A stretch of DNA of 50,204 nucleotides from Verrucomicrobiota bacterium (GCA_030601755.1 JAUWBF010000017.1:1-50204), one strand, 5' to 3'. Positions 8,165 to 16,542 are shown, numbered from the stretch's first letter. The notes: generated by a model not told the origin, from the letters alone. A program made the numbers and translations.

Positions 8165-9787
8165 TCAGGCCGCCGCCAGCATGGGCAGCGAACCGAGGCC
8201 GAGTCGGAGATTGGTGCCGAAGAAACGCGCGGCGTCTTCGTCACCGAGTTCGTCGGTGGCTTCCTCGCCGGACTTGATCCAGCCGCGTAGGCGTCCGACC
8301 TCGACGTTGAGCGCGAGGGCGAGCTTTTGGTGGATGCGCAGGTGCAGGTTGCCGTTCAGAAAGGCGCGGACCTCGAAGAGCACTTCGTTGCCCCCACCGA
8401 AGAGAGCGCGGAAGGCCTCCAAGCTGCCGGTGCTCCAATGCGAACGTCCGGGACGCGACAAGCGGTAGTCGGTGGTGTCGCCCCGAAATCCCAGACCGTG
8501 CGCGACGGTCAGCAAATCGCGGAGAAACTCCGAAGCCGATTCCGACAAGCCTTTCTCCCACGAATACCCGCGCCCGATGCCGCCCACGTTTGCCAGGACG
8601 AGCCGATATTCGAGCGCGATGTGGGTGGGCTTTTCCTGGTTGTAGCGCCAGCGGTCGTGGACGAAGGGCCGCTGGTTGGACCGGTAGTTCCGGACGTTGG
8701 CCTTGGCCACCATCTGGTCGAACAGGTCGAGCAACTGCTCGTCGAGGTAGCCGTTGGCGTTCTTCAAGACCCAGATCAGGACCGCGTGGATGTTCGTGAG
8801 CGTGAAATCCACGTTGCCGCTGGTGTTGAGCCGATTGAGGAGCGCGTTGCGTTTCTTGGTCGTGAGCCGGTTGGTGACCGACTCCATGTTGGAGAACAAC
8901 TCCCGCCAGTAGAGGTTGCGCAGCCCGGCGAGCCGGGCCTTGAGGCAGCCGAGGATACGGGCGGGATGGACCTCGAATTCACGCAGGAGATCGGCGTCGA
9001 GTTCACGCACGAGGTCGTAGTTACGCCGGACGTGGTCGAGTTCCTCGTTGTAGAGGGCGACCAAACGCTCCGGGTAGTTTACGCCGACCACGAGAGCTTC
9101 GAGCTTGGGGTTCCTCTTCGGCTCTGTCTTGCGGTCGGAGTCCTCAGATTTGGGCGTTTTAAACTTCGCATTCAGATCCGCGAATTGCTCCGCGAAGAAA
9201 CGGTCGAAGGCGTCGTCATGCTCCGTCGATAGCTCGACGCGCAGGAGGTGAACCTTGGCCCGGGCCGCGCGATCCTCTGACGCGAGGAAATCGAAATGGC
9301 CGACGACCTGGGTGCTGGCTTCCCGGTAGCGAAGAGCCTTCGCGATAGACGCCGAGTTGCCCCAGCGCTCGGGAATGACGAGGTAGATCAACCGGGACGC
9401 AGACTCACGGATCACCTTCACCGTCCATTCCACGAATTCGGAATACGGCGGATTGCAGAAGGTGAGATCGACCTGCTTGGAGACCAGCGACTGTTCCTGA
9501 AATTCCGTGCCGACGATGAAGATGTCGGGGGACATCTGCTCGCAGAGCAGGGTGGATTTCTCGATGGCGTAGAGGCTGCGCAGGTCGGCCTTTTCACGCA
9601 GGGCGCAGAGCACTTTCCCGGAGCCCGCCCCGATGTCCAAGGCGGACTCGATGCGGCCGTAGTCGGAAAAACGCTCATCGCGGAGGTAGGCGAGATCGGC
9701 GACCAGACGGTCGATGATTTCCTGGGTGGTGGGGTAAAATTCAAAGTCTTGGGCGGACTCTTTGAGGACGGAGACAAGTGGGTTCAT
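8165..9787 (-). CDS. DUF4942 DNA adenine methyltransferase
   Basis: 540 residues. The N-terminal domain is a class I SAM-dependent methyltransferase: the SAM-binding motif ALDIGAGSGKVL (about residues 49-60), then the catalytic NPPYSEF motif (about 112-118) typical of N6-adenine or N4-cytosine enzymes. A charged helical middle region (about 200-360) leads to a C-terminal domain (about 365-530) with RPFVHDRWRYNQEKPTHIAL and LNGNLHLRI, which matches DUF4942, a domain usually found fused to such methyltransferases on plasmids and phages. It is monocistronic, with hairpin terminators on both sides. No restriction endonuclease is adjacent, so it is better read as a solitary or anti-restriction enzyme. 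The target sequence is not predictable. Confidence 0.88.
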   Translation of the reverse strand: MNPLVSVLKESAQDFEFYPTTQEIIDRLVADLAYLRDERFSDYGRIESALDIGAGSGKVLCALREKADLRSLYAIEKSTLLCEQMSPDIFIVGTEFQEQSLVSKQVDLTFCNPPYSEFVEWTVKVIRESASRLIYLVIPERWGNSASIAKALRYREASTQVVGHFDFLASEDRAARAKVHLLRVELSTEHDDAFDRFFAEQFADLNAKFKTPKSEDSDRKTEPKRNPKLEALVVGVNYPERLVALYNEELDHVRRNYDLVRELDADLLREFEVHPARILGCLKARLAGLRNLYWRELFSNMESVTNRLTTKKRNALLNRLNTSGNVDFTLTNIHAVLIWVLKNANGYLDEQLLDLFDQMVAKANVRNYRSNQRPFVHDRWRYNQEKPTHIALEYRLVLANVGGIGRGYSWEKGLSESASEFLRDLLTVAHGLGFRGDTTDYRLSRPGRSHWSTGSLEAFRALFGGGNEVLFEVRAFLNGNLHLRIHQKLALALNVEVGRLRGWIKSGEEATDELGDEDAARFFGTNLRLGLGSLPMLAAA

Positions 9788-9800
9788 TTTTGGTGGGAGA

Positions 9801-9848
9801 ATTAAACGACGAAGCCCGCGTCCGGTGAGGGAGCGCGGGCTTCGTCGG
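9801..9848 (-). terminator. Hairpin terminator after the nuclease/membrane-protein unit
   Basis: A perfect 14-bp stem, CGACGAAGCCCGCG (9808-9821) and CGCGGGCTTCGTCG (9835-9848), followed on the minus strand by TTTAATT. It closes the unit running from 11889 to 9866. Confidence 0.82.
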
Positions 9849-9865
9849 TTGCTTGGGTGGTGGGT

Positions 9866-10063
9866 TCAGTGGCCTCCGCCGCGACGGCGGGGGCCGAAGT
9901 GGGAGATGTGTTTGAAGGACGGACGGTCAGGCGCGGACGGGTTGAGCCAAACGTGCCATGCGACCACGAGGGCCGCGCAGACGATCAACGCGAACCACAG
10001 TCCCGCGCCCACGAAGACCCCGGCGACAAAGGCGCCGAGGCAGGGGAAGAGATGCGTCTTCAT
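9866..10063 (-). CDS. Small membrane protein, 65 aa
   Basis: Starts MKTHLFPCLGAFVAGVFVGA and has one long or two short hydrophobic segments (about residues 6-40), followed by a basic tail ending HFGPRRRGGGH. The ATG at 10063 overlaps the end of the preceding gene (10060). No family recognised. It is the last of three tiny membrane-associated proteins translated in tandem behind the Fe-S nuclease. Confidence 0.6.
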   Translation of the reverse strand: MKTHLFPCLGAFVAGVFVGAGLWFALIVCAALVVAWHVWLNPSAPDRPSFKHISHFGPRRRGGGH

Positions 10064-10254
10064 CGGTGGAAAAGCTGCTTCACCGCGTAGCCCACTCCGA
10101 AGAGCAGGATTCCACTGGAGAGCAGCATAAACGGGCTGAGGGTTTGCTCGGCTTGCTGGGTCATGGCCTGCGCCCAAATGAAGGGCGTGATGGTTGACCC
10201 GGCGATGTAGGCGAGCACCGCCACTGCGACAAAACGAAGGATCAGGCCGGGCAT
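10060..10254 (-). CDS. Small membrane protein, about 64 aa
   Basis: Two hydrophobic helices (about residues 3-22 and 40-58) separated by a polar loop (TQQAEQTLSPFM), ending KQLFHR. A GGAGG lies 8 nt upstream of the ATG at 10254, which favours this start; the ATG at 10260 is in frame and overlaps the preceding stop as ATGA. The two-helix, about 65-residue shape resembles holin-like or VirB2-like small proteins, but no family can be assigned. Confidence 0.6.
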   Translation of the reverse strand: MPGLILRFVAVAVLAYIAGSTITPFIWAQAMTQQAEQTLSPFMLLSSGILLFGVGYAVKQLFHR

Positions 10255-10256
10255 GG

Positions 10257-10463
10257 TCATTTCCTCCGGTTGCGGCTGGCGATGACGAGTCCGGCGGCAC
10301 CGCACACCGAGCAGAGCACCCCACACACCCCGAGCCATTTGAGGGCCGAGGCAAGCTTGGGCGCGTCGATGGTGGGCGGAGGCGGCGGCTTGCCCCCGTC
10401 GCAACCGACGAGGCCGATCACCACGCAGGCTACTACGGCCAGAAGGATGATACGGGTTTTCAA
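10257..10463 (-). CDS. Small putative lipoprotein with TTG start, 68 aa
   Basis: The start is probably TTG at 10463, which overlaps the stop of the nuclease gene as TTGA; it gives MKTRIILLAVVACVVIGLVGC, a clear lipoprotein signal with lipobox LVGC. A GTG at 10490 would put nine extra residues before the signal. After the Cys comes a Pro-rich stretch (DGGKPPPPPT), a second hydrophobic helix (about 40-60) and a basic end (ASRNRRK). A lipid anchor plus a C-terminal membrane helix is unusual. Function unknown. Confidence 0.6.
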   Translation of the reverse strand: MKTRIILLAVVACVVIGLVGCDGGKPPPPPTIDAPKLASALKWLGVCGVLCSVCGAAGLVIASRNRRK

Positions 10464-11326
10464 GCCGCACCGCCTTTCCACGCCGAGCACTCCGAGCGGT
10501 GTTCACACCACCCGCAGTGCATACCCGGTGACGGGTAATAGTGATCGTTGGCCACGCCGTTGGCGTAGGTCTCGACCAAGCGGGCGTAGCGGTCTCGTTG
10601 CACCTGGTCGGGCGCGGGCACGCGATGCGAAATCACCTTCGGCGTCTTGGTTTTCACGAGGAAGACCAACTCGTTGCCCGGCGACGGTTCGCCAGTGGCT
10701 TCCTCGATGAGGAGCGAGTAGGTCGTGAGCTGGATCTCGTGCAACCAGGCTTCGAGTGACAGGTCGGGCGTGCTCGCCACCGTCTTGTAATCGACGGCGG
10801 TGAGGTCGGCCTCGACCAGGTCGATGATGCCAAGAAGCGGAAGCGCGAGGGAGGGGAGTTCGGCCCGAAGGCTCAGCTCCACCCCCATGGGCTTTTTCTC
10901 CGGCGCGATCTGCTTCGTGTTCAAGAAGGCCCGCAGGAGCGGTTCTCCCTTCGCGCGCAGCGTGTTTCTGTCCTCGTCGCTCTCGAAGGCCACCGGCTGG
11001 TTGTGCTCCGGGTGGTCGAAGGCCTTTTCGTAGGCGGCAATAACGGCCGTCTCCGACCGGTCGCCGTCACGCCAGCGGGCCTTGTTGTAGTGCTGGAGCC
11101 CCGCGTGGACCGCCCGGCCGAAGTGGAGGCTAGGGCCGAGCGGTTTGGGGAGCGCCATCACTTTCTCGAAATAGAACCGAAGCCGGCAGGTGAGGAACGA
11201 TTTGAGGCGCGACGCGCTGATGTATTCCAGCGGGTCGCCACCGAGGATCGTCTCGTCGTGCGGCAGGTGTCCGTTCGATCCGGCGGGCGGGGCCGGCGTG
11301 GGAGGGGGCGGAGGCGTGGCGATCAT
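10460..11326 (-). CDS. PD-(D/E)XK nuclease with Fe-S cluster motif (Cas4/AddB-like)
   Basis: 288 residues from ATG 11326, which overlaps the previous stop as ATGA and has GGGGGAG upstream. The N-terminal block YISASRLKSFLTCRLRFYFEK carries the first cluster Cys. The nuclease core shows LLGIIDLVEA and AVDYKT, giving the Asp and D-x-K of the PD-(D/E)XK fold, followed by QLTTYSLL. Three cysteines close the protein (CGWCEHRSEC), completing the 1+3 cysteine layout of a 4Fe-4S cluster seen in AddB, Cas4 and RecB-family exonucleases. The first about 25 residues are Pro-rich. With no helicase or Cas gene nearby it probably acts in element recombination or DNA processing. Confidence 0.88.
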   Translation of the reverse strand: MIATPPPPPTPAPPAGSNGHLPHDETILGGDPLEYISASRLKSFLTCRLRFYFEKVMALPKPLGPSLHFGRAVHAGLQHYNKARWRDGDRSETAVIAAYEKAFDHPEHNQPVAFESDEDRNTLRAKGEPLLRAFLNTKQIAPEKKPMGVELSLRAELPSLALPLLGIIDLVEADLTAVDYKTVASTPDLSLEAWLHEIQLTTYSLLIEEATGEPSPGNELVFLVKTKTPKVISHRVPAPDQVQRDRYARLVETYANGVANDHYYPSPGMHCGWCEHRSECSAWKGGAA

Positions 11327-11889
11327 TGGCGGCTCCCCCTTCCGGCGTAGGCACGGGAGTAGCCCCCGCGCCGTTCGCCCCCGACGTTGCCACGACCGCG
11401 CCCGTTGCCGGGGCCGCCGTGGGTTTCGATGAGTTCGTCGATGAGCCCCGAGGCTTGCAGCTTGTTGAGCTGTTTGACCCCGGTGCCGTAACGCTGGCGG
11501 GCCAGCGCATCGACCTCGCCTTTGTCGAGCTGATGCTCCGCGACGATCTTGAGGATCAAATCGCGTTGCTTGTCCGAGCACCGCCACGGCTCGCTGTCGC
11601 CACCACCGTTGGGAGCGGAGGCGGACGGCTGCGGGGCGCTGGGGTGGTTCGGATGGGCGGCGCCCGGGCGGGATGCGGGGGCGGGGGCGACCGTCTCGCC
11701 GGGCACGAAGCCCGGGTTGATGATCTGCCCGTCCACCGCCTCCTGGAGTCGCGCGTAGAGGTCCGCGCTCGCCTGGGGCAGCTGCGTGAGGTCGGTCAAC
11801 TCGGCGCTGACCTCCACGCTGTATTGATGAGACGAATACTGGGGCAGCCCCAGCTTCTTGACGTAGGTGGCCTTGATGAAGACGGCCAT
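11323..11889 (-). CDS. Hypothetical DNA-associated protein with RG-rich tail, 188 aa
   Basis: Three parts are visible: an N-terminal domain (about 1-60, MAVFIKATYVKKLGLPQYSS onward), a Pro/Ala linker (about 65-98), and a helical domain (about 100-155, starting CSDKQRDLILKIVAEHQLDK) of the kind attached to phage recombination and single-strand DNA proteins. The last 30 residues are rich in Arg and Gly, suggesting nucleic-acid contact. It is first in the unit and overlaps the Fe-S nuclease gene by ATGA, so a pair of a DNA-binding protein with a nuclease is plausible. No family can be named with confidence. Confidence 0.68.
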   Translation of the reverse strand: MAVFIKATYVKKLGLPQYSSHQYSVEVSAELTDLTQLPQASADLYARLQEAVDGQIINPGFVPGETVAPAPASRPGAAHPNHPSAPQPSASAPNGGGDSEPWRCSDKQRDLILKIVAEHQLDKGEVDALARQRYGTGVKQLNKLQASGLIDELIETHGGPGNGRGRGNVGGERRGGYSRAYAGRGSRQ

Positions 11890-11920
11890 GGTGAGTCCTT
11901 TCCTGGCTGACCGCGTAAAT

Positions 11921-11955
11921 GAAAACGCCCCGGCTGCGGTCGGCAGGCCGGGGCG
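11921..11955 (-). terminator. Hairpin terminator after the integrase gene
   Basis: CGCCCCGGC (11926-11934) pairs with GCCGGGGCG (11947-11955), followed on the minus strand by TTTTC. It isolates the integrase transcript from the downstream nuclease unit. Confidence 0.75.
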
Positions 11956-12000
11956 AGTGAATAGGACGACAATGTCCTGTTCAGAGGTATATAACGCGGT

Positions 12001-13251
12001 TCAGGGGGCCGTTGCGGGGGTGAGGCGTGACTGCTCCTTCGATTTGGCACGGCGTGCTGCTTTGGGGGCTCCATCAACCCCGGCGGGGTAAATCTCCCAA
12101 AATGCCTTGGCTTCGTCCGGAGCGACCAAGTTCAGGTAGTGTTTTTTGATCATGCTCTCCGAGTTGCCCGCCTGTAACGCGGTATCGGACATGCTGCGGA
12201 ATTGCCCGACGTGCATGCTGATGAACGTGTGGCGCAAGACATCATGGCCGAGGGCGAACTTCTGGCGCACGGCGGTGACCTCATCGAAGGCGTTGGGCGG
12301 TAAGATCGGGTATTTTTCTAACGGGTATGCTCTGAGCCAGGACTTTAGGTTGGGCTGGAGGGTGATTTGTCTCACGTCCTTGGTCTTTGCGATTTCGGGC
12401 GTGATGCGGATGACGCCGGTCTCGAGGTCGATGATGCGAGTATTGTCCTTGAGTTGGCCAATACGCACCAACTCCCCGCCGTTAATTGCGGGACGAATTC
12501 CGGCAAACAGGGCCAAGCTGAAGTAGGGCACAAGGAAGCCGGCCGGTTTGGGTTGCTTACCGGTGCCGGTGTAGGTTTCCAAAAAAGCCATCAGTTCGCG
12601 GGCGAGTTTGGTCGAAATCACCTCGGGAAGGCCCCGGGCAAGTTTAACGGGCTGAACCTCTTCGGCAGGATTGTTGGCGATCCATTTTCGAGGCGGCTTC
12701 TCGCACCACGTGAAGAAAGCGCTTATGTCCGCGCGGGTGTTGTTCCAGGATTTACCCTTCAAGTTCCGGCTCTTGAGGAAGGATTGGATGTCTTCGCCGC
12801 TGATGGCGGGCAGGGCACGATCTTTGGTGAACACACCGAAGGCCTTCAGCGAACTCGTGTAGTCATCTACCGTGCTTTGGCGGACGTGGGGCTTACGGTC
12901 ATCGATGAACTGCGGGTAGGCCTCGGTGACGGAAAGCTTGGTGAGCGTGTCCCGGTAGGTGTCGAGATACCACTCGACCGCCGCGAGAATGGATCGGTCG
13001 CCCAGTCGCTTGAAAGCAGCTTCTGCTTGGCGAAGTTGCTCGGCGGTGAGGTGGGTGACGCTGGGGCGTAGCTCTTGGGAGCAGTTGATTGCCTCGACCT
13101 CTTTGCGTTGCCGATAGCCCTCGGCCTCTTCCTTGGTCGGGAAAAACTTCCTGATTCGGCTGCCGTTTAGCCTGCCTTCCACCTTCCACTGGGTGTAGGT
13201 GTAGCCGTTGGCGGTGACCTTGATCCGTTTGGTGGAAAATACGGAACTCAT
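12001..13251 (-). CDS. Tyrosine recombinase/integrase of the tRNA-Glu element
   Basis: Complete 416-residue phage-type integrase. The N-terminal about 60 residues look like an arm-binding domain (VTANGYTYTQWKVEGRLNG), followed by a core-binding domain (about 100-190) and a catalytic domain (about 205-395). Catalytic elements are Arg in FAGIRP, Lys in AKTKDVR, the DVLRHT box and Tyr in KKHYLNL. The gene starts 74 bp from the 3' end of tRNA-Glu, the usual arrangement for elements that insert in a tRNA gene. It should mediate integration and excision. A truncated relative lies at 3680-4423 in the same orientation. Confidence 0.93.
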   Translation of the reverse strand: MSSVFSTKRIKVTANGYTYTQWKVEGRLNGSRIRKFFPTKEEAEGYRQRKEVEAINCSQELRPSVTHLTAEQLRQAEAAFKRLGDRSILAAVEWYLDTYRDTLTKLSVTEAYPQFIDDRKPHVRQSTVDDYTSSLKAFGVFTKDRALPAISGEDIQSFLKSRNLKGKSWNNTRADISAFFTWCEKPPRKWIANNPAEEVQPVKLARGLPEVISTKLARELMAFLETYTGTGKQPKPAGFLVPYFSLALFAGIRPAINGGELVRIGQLKDNTRIIDLETGVIRITPEIAKTKDVRQITLQPNLKSWLRAYPLEKYPILPPNAFDEVTAVRQKFALGHDVLRHTFISMHVGQFRSMSDTALQAGNSESMIKKHYLNLVAPDEAKAFWEIYPAGVDGAPKAARRAKSKEQSRLTPATAP

Positions 13252-13324
13252 ACTTTGGTCCGGGAATATTGCCCTGGCCGTTGGCCAATATTCCAGCCAA
13301 ATTACCTCTGTCAGAGGTGGAAAT

Positions 13325-13401
13325 TGGCGTCCCCACGGGGATTCGAACCCCGGTTACATCCGTGAAAGGGACGTGTCCTGACCGGGCTAGACGATAGGGA
13401 C
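13325..13401 (-). tRNA. tRNA-Glu (anticodon UUC)
   Basis: Read on the minus strand, acceptor GTCCCTA pairs with TGGGGAC, discriminator G is followed by an encoded CCA (13325-13327), the T-arm carries GGTTCGAATCC, and the anticodon stem CGTCC/GGATG encloses the loop CTTTCAC with anticodon TTC. Its 3' end faces the integrase gene, so it is the likely attachment site of the element. Confidence 0.95.
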
Positions 13402-13492
13402 GTGCTGACCGGAATGGCGAAACGTAGGTCTCGACCGCTCTCGCGCAAGGCAAAAAATGCGGTCTTTTCCCACGGGCAAATCCACCCCGAAA

Positions 13493-14584
13493 TCAGACCT
13501 TCACCGGCGCGCCGGCCTCGTCCGAGGCGAAGCAGGCGTCGAGCACCTTCTGCACCTCCGCGCCACGGGCGAAGTCGGGCTGGTCCTGCACCCCCGTGCG
13601 GATTGCCTTGATGAAGCGTTCGTAGTTGTTCGGCGTCGGCTTCACCTCGACCTCTCGCCAAGCGGACTTGTCGAGGTCGTCGCCGGTGCAGATACGGTAG
13701 CCGGCGGTGGTCTTCTCGGAGTCGATCTCAATGGTGCCCTTGGTGCCGGCGATCTTGAGGAAGAGCCGGTTGCTGTGGCCGCCGCACCAGCGCGTGGTGT
13801 GGATCGTGCCGAGCGCGCCGTTGGCAAACTCGACCGTCATCACCGCGGAGTCGTTGGCGTCGAGCTCGTAGTCGCCGATGCGGTTGCCGGGGGCCTTGTC
13901 GAAGGCCTTGAGGCGGCAATACACGTTCCTGATCGGGCCGGCAGGGAACGTCGCGAAGTCGACGATGTGCACGCCCACATCGCCGAGCACGCCCTTGCTG
14001 CCGTGCTTCGAGGACAGGCGCCAGAGCCAGGCGGGCGTGGTGCGCCAGTCGCCCCAGACCTTGCTCGCGAGCCAGGCCTGCAGGTAGCTGGCCTCGACGT
14101 GGCGGATCTCGCCGAGCGCGCCGCGACGCACCAGCGTCTCCACGGCCTGGATACAGGGCCAGTCGCGGTAGGAGAGGTTGACCATGTTGATGACCCCGGC
14201 CTTCTTCGCGGCGGCGACCATGCGCTTCGCGTCGGCGTGGTTGAGCGCGAGGGGTTTTTCGCAAAGCACGTGCTTGCCGGCCTTGAGACAGAGGATCGAG
14301 AGCGTGGCGTGAAACGCGTCGGGTGTGACGATGCTGACGGCGTCGAACTCCGCGCCGGCCAGCGCCTCGGCCACGGTGGTGAAGGCGGCGGGGATCTTGT
14401 GCTCGGCGGCGAATTTCTCGGCGCGCTCGCGGTCAACGTCGACCGCGGCCACGACCCGGCAACCACGGATGGCCGCGAACCTGCGCGCGTGGCTGTTGGC
14501 CATGCCGCCGGTGCCGATGATGGCGAGGCGGACGACGGACGATTTGCGGGACGGGGCTTTCTTAGCGGGGGATTTTTTCGACAT
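13493..14584 (-). CDS. Gfo/Idh/MocA family oxidoreductase
   Basis: 363 residues from ATG 14584. After a basic lead (MSKKSPAKKAPSRKSS) the Rossmann motif LAIIGTGGMANSHARRF binds NAD(P), and the family EKP motif appears as KHVLCEKPLAL (about residues 100-110). The C-terminal substrate domain has GDVGVHIVDF, with the conserved His region of this family. Such enzymes oxidise or reduce sugars, inositols or other polyols. It lies downstream of a ThuA-like gene, a pairing common in Verrucomicrobiota and linked to carbohydrate use. There is no signal peptide, so it is cytoplasmic. The substrate is unknown. Confidence 0.9.
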   Translation of the reverse strand: MSKKSPAKKAPSRKSSVVRLAIIGTGGMANSHARRFAAIRGCRVVAAVDVDRERAEKFAAEHKIPAAFTTVAEALAGAEFDAVSIVTPDAFHATLSILCLKAGKHVLCEKPLALNHADAKRMVAAAKKAGVINMVNLSYRDWPCIQAVETLVRRGALGEIRHVEASYLQAWLASKVWGDWRTTPAWLWRLSSKHGSKGVLGDVGVHIVDFATFPAGPIRNVYCRLKAFDKAPGNRIGDYELDANDSAVMTVEFANGALGTIHTTRWCGGHSNRLFLKIAGTKGTIEIDSEKTTAGYRICTGDDLDKSAWREVEVKPTPNNYERFIKAIRTGVQDQPDFARGAEVQKVLDACFASDEAGAPVKV

Positions 14585-14696
14585 GGCGATGAGATGGGTT
14601 GGAGGAAGGCGCGCTGGTGCCGCGATCAGGAAACCGCTGCGCGCGAGGTGGCGTTGCAACGGGAACCGGTTGTCGGCGCGACGCGAACCGCCGGGC

Positions 14697-15467
14697 TTAT
14701 TTGTGACCGACGGTGGGACGCGCGTTGGCCTCGGCGTCGGCGGGGAGCGGCTCGAGCGGCTTGGCGTTGGGGCAGGCGTCGGGGATGCACACGGTGGCAC
14801 GGGCCCAACGCACGGCGTTGACGATGACCTTTTGCACCTCGGTCTGATGGTAGGTCGGGTAAGTCTCGTGACCGGGGCGGAAGTAGAAGATGCGACCGTT
14901 GCCGCGCTGCCAGGTGGCCCCGCTGCGGAAGACTTCTCCACCGGTGAACCACGAGATGAAGATCAACTGGTCGGGCTCGGGGATGCCGAAGGGCTCGCCA
15001 TACATCTCCTCCTGCGGGATGACGAAGTGCTCGCCGATGCCCTGGGTGATGGGGTGGGCGGGATTGATGTTCCAGATGCGTTCCTTGTCGGTGGACTCTC
15101 GCCACTTGAGCGAGCAGGTGGTGCCAAGCAGGGCCTTGAAGATCTTCGCGTAGTGCGCGGAGTGCAGCGCGACCAGACCCATGCCCTCGAGCACACGGGT
15201 CTTCACCTTGGCGACGATCTCATCCTTCACGTCGCCATGCGCCATGTGCCCCCACCAGATCAGCACGTCCGTCTCGGCAAGCACGTCACCGCCGAGCCCA
15301 TGGTCGGGCTCGTCAAGCGTGGCGGTGCGCACGATGATGTCGGTCTCCTTGCCGAGAAACGCGGCTATGGTCTTGTGCATGCCTTCGGGATAGATGGCGG
15401 CGACCTTGGGATTCTTTTTCTCGTGGCGAAATTCGCCCCAGACGGTGACGCGGATGGGAGTGCTCAT
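14697..15467 (-). CDS. ThuA-domain protein (glutamine amidotransferase-like fold)
   Basis: 256 residues from ATG 15467. Visible family features are [23 protein letters not shown] near the N-terminus, [12 protein letters not shown] (about residues 66-77), [10 protein letters not shown] (about 98-107), and a C-terminal block [16 protein letters not shown]. The family is named for trehalose utilisation and is common in sugar-degradation clusters, though its activity is not well defined. It sits 112 bp upstream of the Gfo/Idh/MocA gene on the same strand and is divergent from an AraC regulator, which suggests a small regulated catabolic operon. Confidence 0.85.
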   Translation of the reverse strand: MSTPIRVTVWGEFRHEKKNPKVAAIYPEGMHKTIAAFLGKETDIIVRTATLDEPDHGLGGDVLAETDVLIWWGHMAHGDVKDEIVAKVKTRVLEGMGLVALHSAHYAKIFKALLGTTCSLKWRESTDKERIWNINPAHPITQGIGEHFVIPQEEMYGEPFGIPEPDQLIFISWFTGGEVFRSGATWQRGNGRIFYFRPGHETYPTYHQTEVQKVIVNAVRWARATVCIPDACPNAKPLEPLPADAEANARPTVGHK

Positions 15468-15612
15468 GGTAATCTTTCGAAGGACAATTGTTCGCCGGCT
15501 GCGCGGCGAAAGAGGAGGGGTGAAGGTTTTCAGCTCTGAAAAGAACCAAATCCCGCCGTTTTTCCAAGAACCGCGGATCGCATTTCTCCGGAAATTATAA
15601 TAAAAATCCGAC

Positions 15613-16542
15613 ATGACCGCCCACTCCGTCATGTCCGCCCAGGAAGAGTTCGCACGCGACCTGCGCAGGACGCTTGCGCTCCTTCGCGCCGGCAGGCTCA
15701 AAATCCACATCCCGCCGCAACGCGATCTCTACCGACGCAAACCCGAGGCAAAGTTTCACGCCACCCCGGAGCTGTTCATCCAGACCGGCGGGGCGACGGA
15801 CTTCGACTGCGCCGGACACTCGTTTCGCCTGGCTACCGGGCAGGTCTGCGTGATGCCGCGCGGCTTGCCCCACGCCGAGACGCCGATCGACCGCAGGACC
15901 CGCTACGGCATCCTGGTGTGCATGGCCGCGCGCGACGGTTTTTTCCTTCATCGCGGCAAGGCCGACCCGGCGCGCCGCATTCTCGGCTACGGCACTCATC
16001 TGGTGGTGTCGCCACGGTCGCCGCTGCGCTACATCGACGACATCGCCGAACACGAGACCATTCCCAGGGGCGACCGGCCCGCCTACGTGCGGACGCTGCT
16101 CGAGACGTTCCTAATCAAGACGCTCGCGGAGCTCGCCGACCCCGGCTCGGCGCACGCGGGACAGTCGTCGCCCTTGGTCACCCAGACGCAGAACTACGTG
16201 CGCACGCATCTGGCCGACATCGACCTGAGCATCGCCGGCGTGGCCAAGGCGCTGGGGTGCTCTCCGGATCATCTGTCGCGGCAGTTTCACCGCGAGACCG
16301 GGCTGAATCCCTCCGTGTGGATCGCGCGCGAACGCATCACGCTGGCGCGTGACCTCCTGGCCAGCTCGCGTCTCAACGTGGCCGAGATCGGCTGGGCCTG
16401 CGGTTTCAACGAGCCCTCCTACTTCATCCGCGTGTTCCGTCGCCAGGTAGGCACCACCCCCCGCGCCTACCGCGCCCTCCACCTCCCGGCCCACGCCATG
16501 AATGCCCCTACCCCACCAAGTCCGTTGTCACTTAATAAGTGA
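15613..16542 (+). CDS. AraC family transcriptional regulator
   Basis: 309 residues. The N-terminal domain (about 40-110) has cupin-like motifs ([12 protein letters not shown] and [13 protein letters not shown]), suggesting a small-molecule sensor. The C-terminal about 100 residues hold the two helix-turn-helix motifs of AraC proteins: [19 protein letters not shown] and [21 protein letters not shown]. It is divergent from the ThuA/oxidoreductase pair with a 145-bp shared upstream region, so it most likely activates that pair in response to a sugar. Its last codons and stop lie in the left inverted repeat of a small palindromic element (16525-16610). Confidence 0.9.
   Translation: MTAHSVMSAQEEFARDLRRTLALLRAGRLKIHIPPQRDLYRRKPEAKFHATPELFIQTGGATDFDCAGHSFRLATGQVCVMPRGLPHAETPIDRRTRYGILVCMAARDGFFLHRGKADPARRILGYGTHLVVSPRSPLRYIDDIAEHETIPRGDRPAYVRTLLETFLIKTLAELADPGSAHAGQSSPLVTQTQNYVRTHLADIDLSIAGVAKALGCSPDHLSRQFHRETGLNPSVWIARERITLARDLLASSRLNVAEIGWACGFNEPSYFIRVFRRQVGTTPRAYRALHLPAHAMNAPTPPSPLSLNK

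Larger units (their letters stand above)
4412..13327. mobile_element. Integrative element adjoining tRNA-Glu (right end clear, left end uncertain)
   Basis: All genes from 13251 down to 4458 run on the minus strand away from tRNA-Glu(UUC). The gene next to the tRNA 3' end is a complete tyrosine recombinase, the usual arrangement for an element integrated in a tRNA gene. Contents are element-like: a DUF932 protein, a DUF4942 methyltransferase, a private sliding clamp, a Fe-S nuclease and small membrane proteins. No conjugation, capsid or relaxase gene is seen. A direct repeat of the tRNA 3' end was not found near 3500-4500, so the left limit is set at the last element terminator; the truncated integrase at 3680-4423 could be part of it. 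Confidence 0.65.

Noticed and set aside
8165-9787. A BREX-, DISARM- or restriction-modification-like defence system around the methyltransferase
   Set aside because: No restriction enzyme, helicase, PglZ-like or other defence gene is adjacent; the C-terminal DUF4942 fits solitary methyltransferases of mobile elements.
10460-11326. Cas4 as part of a CRISPR-Cas adaptation module
   Set aside because: The Fe-S nuclease layout is shared with AddB- and phage-type exonucleases; there is no cas1, cas2 or array in the window.
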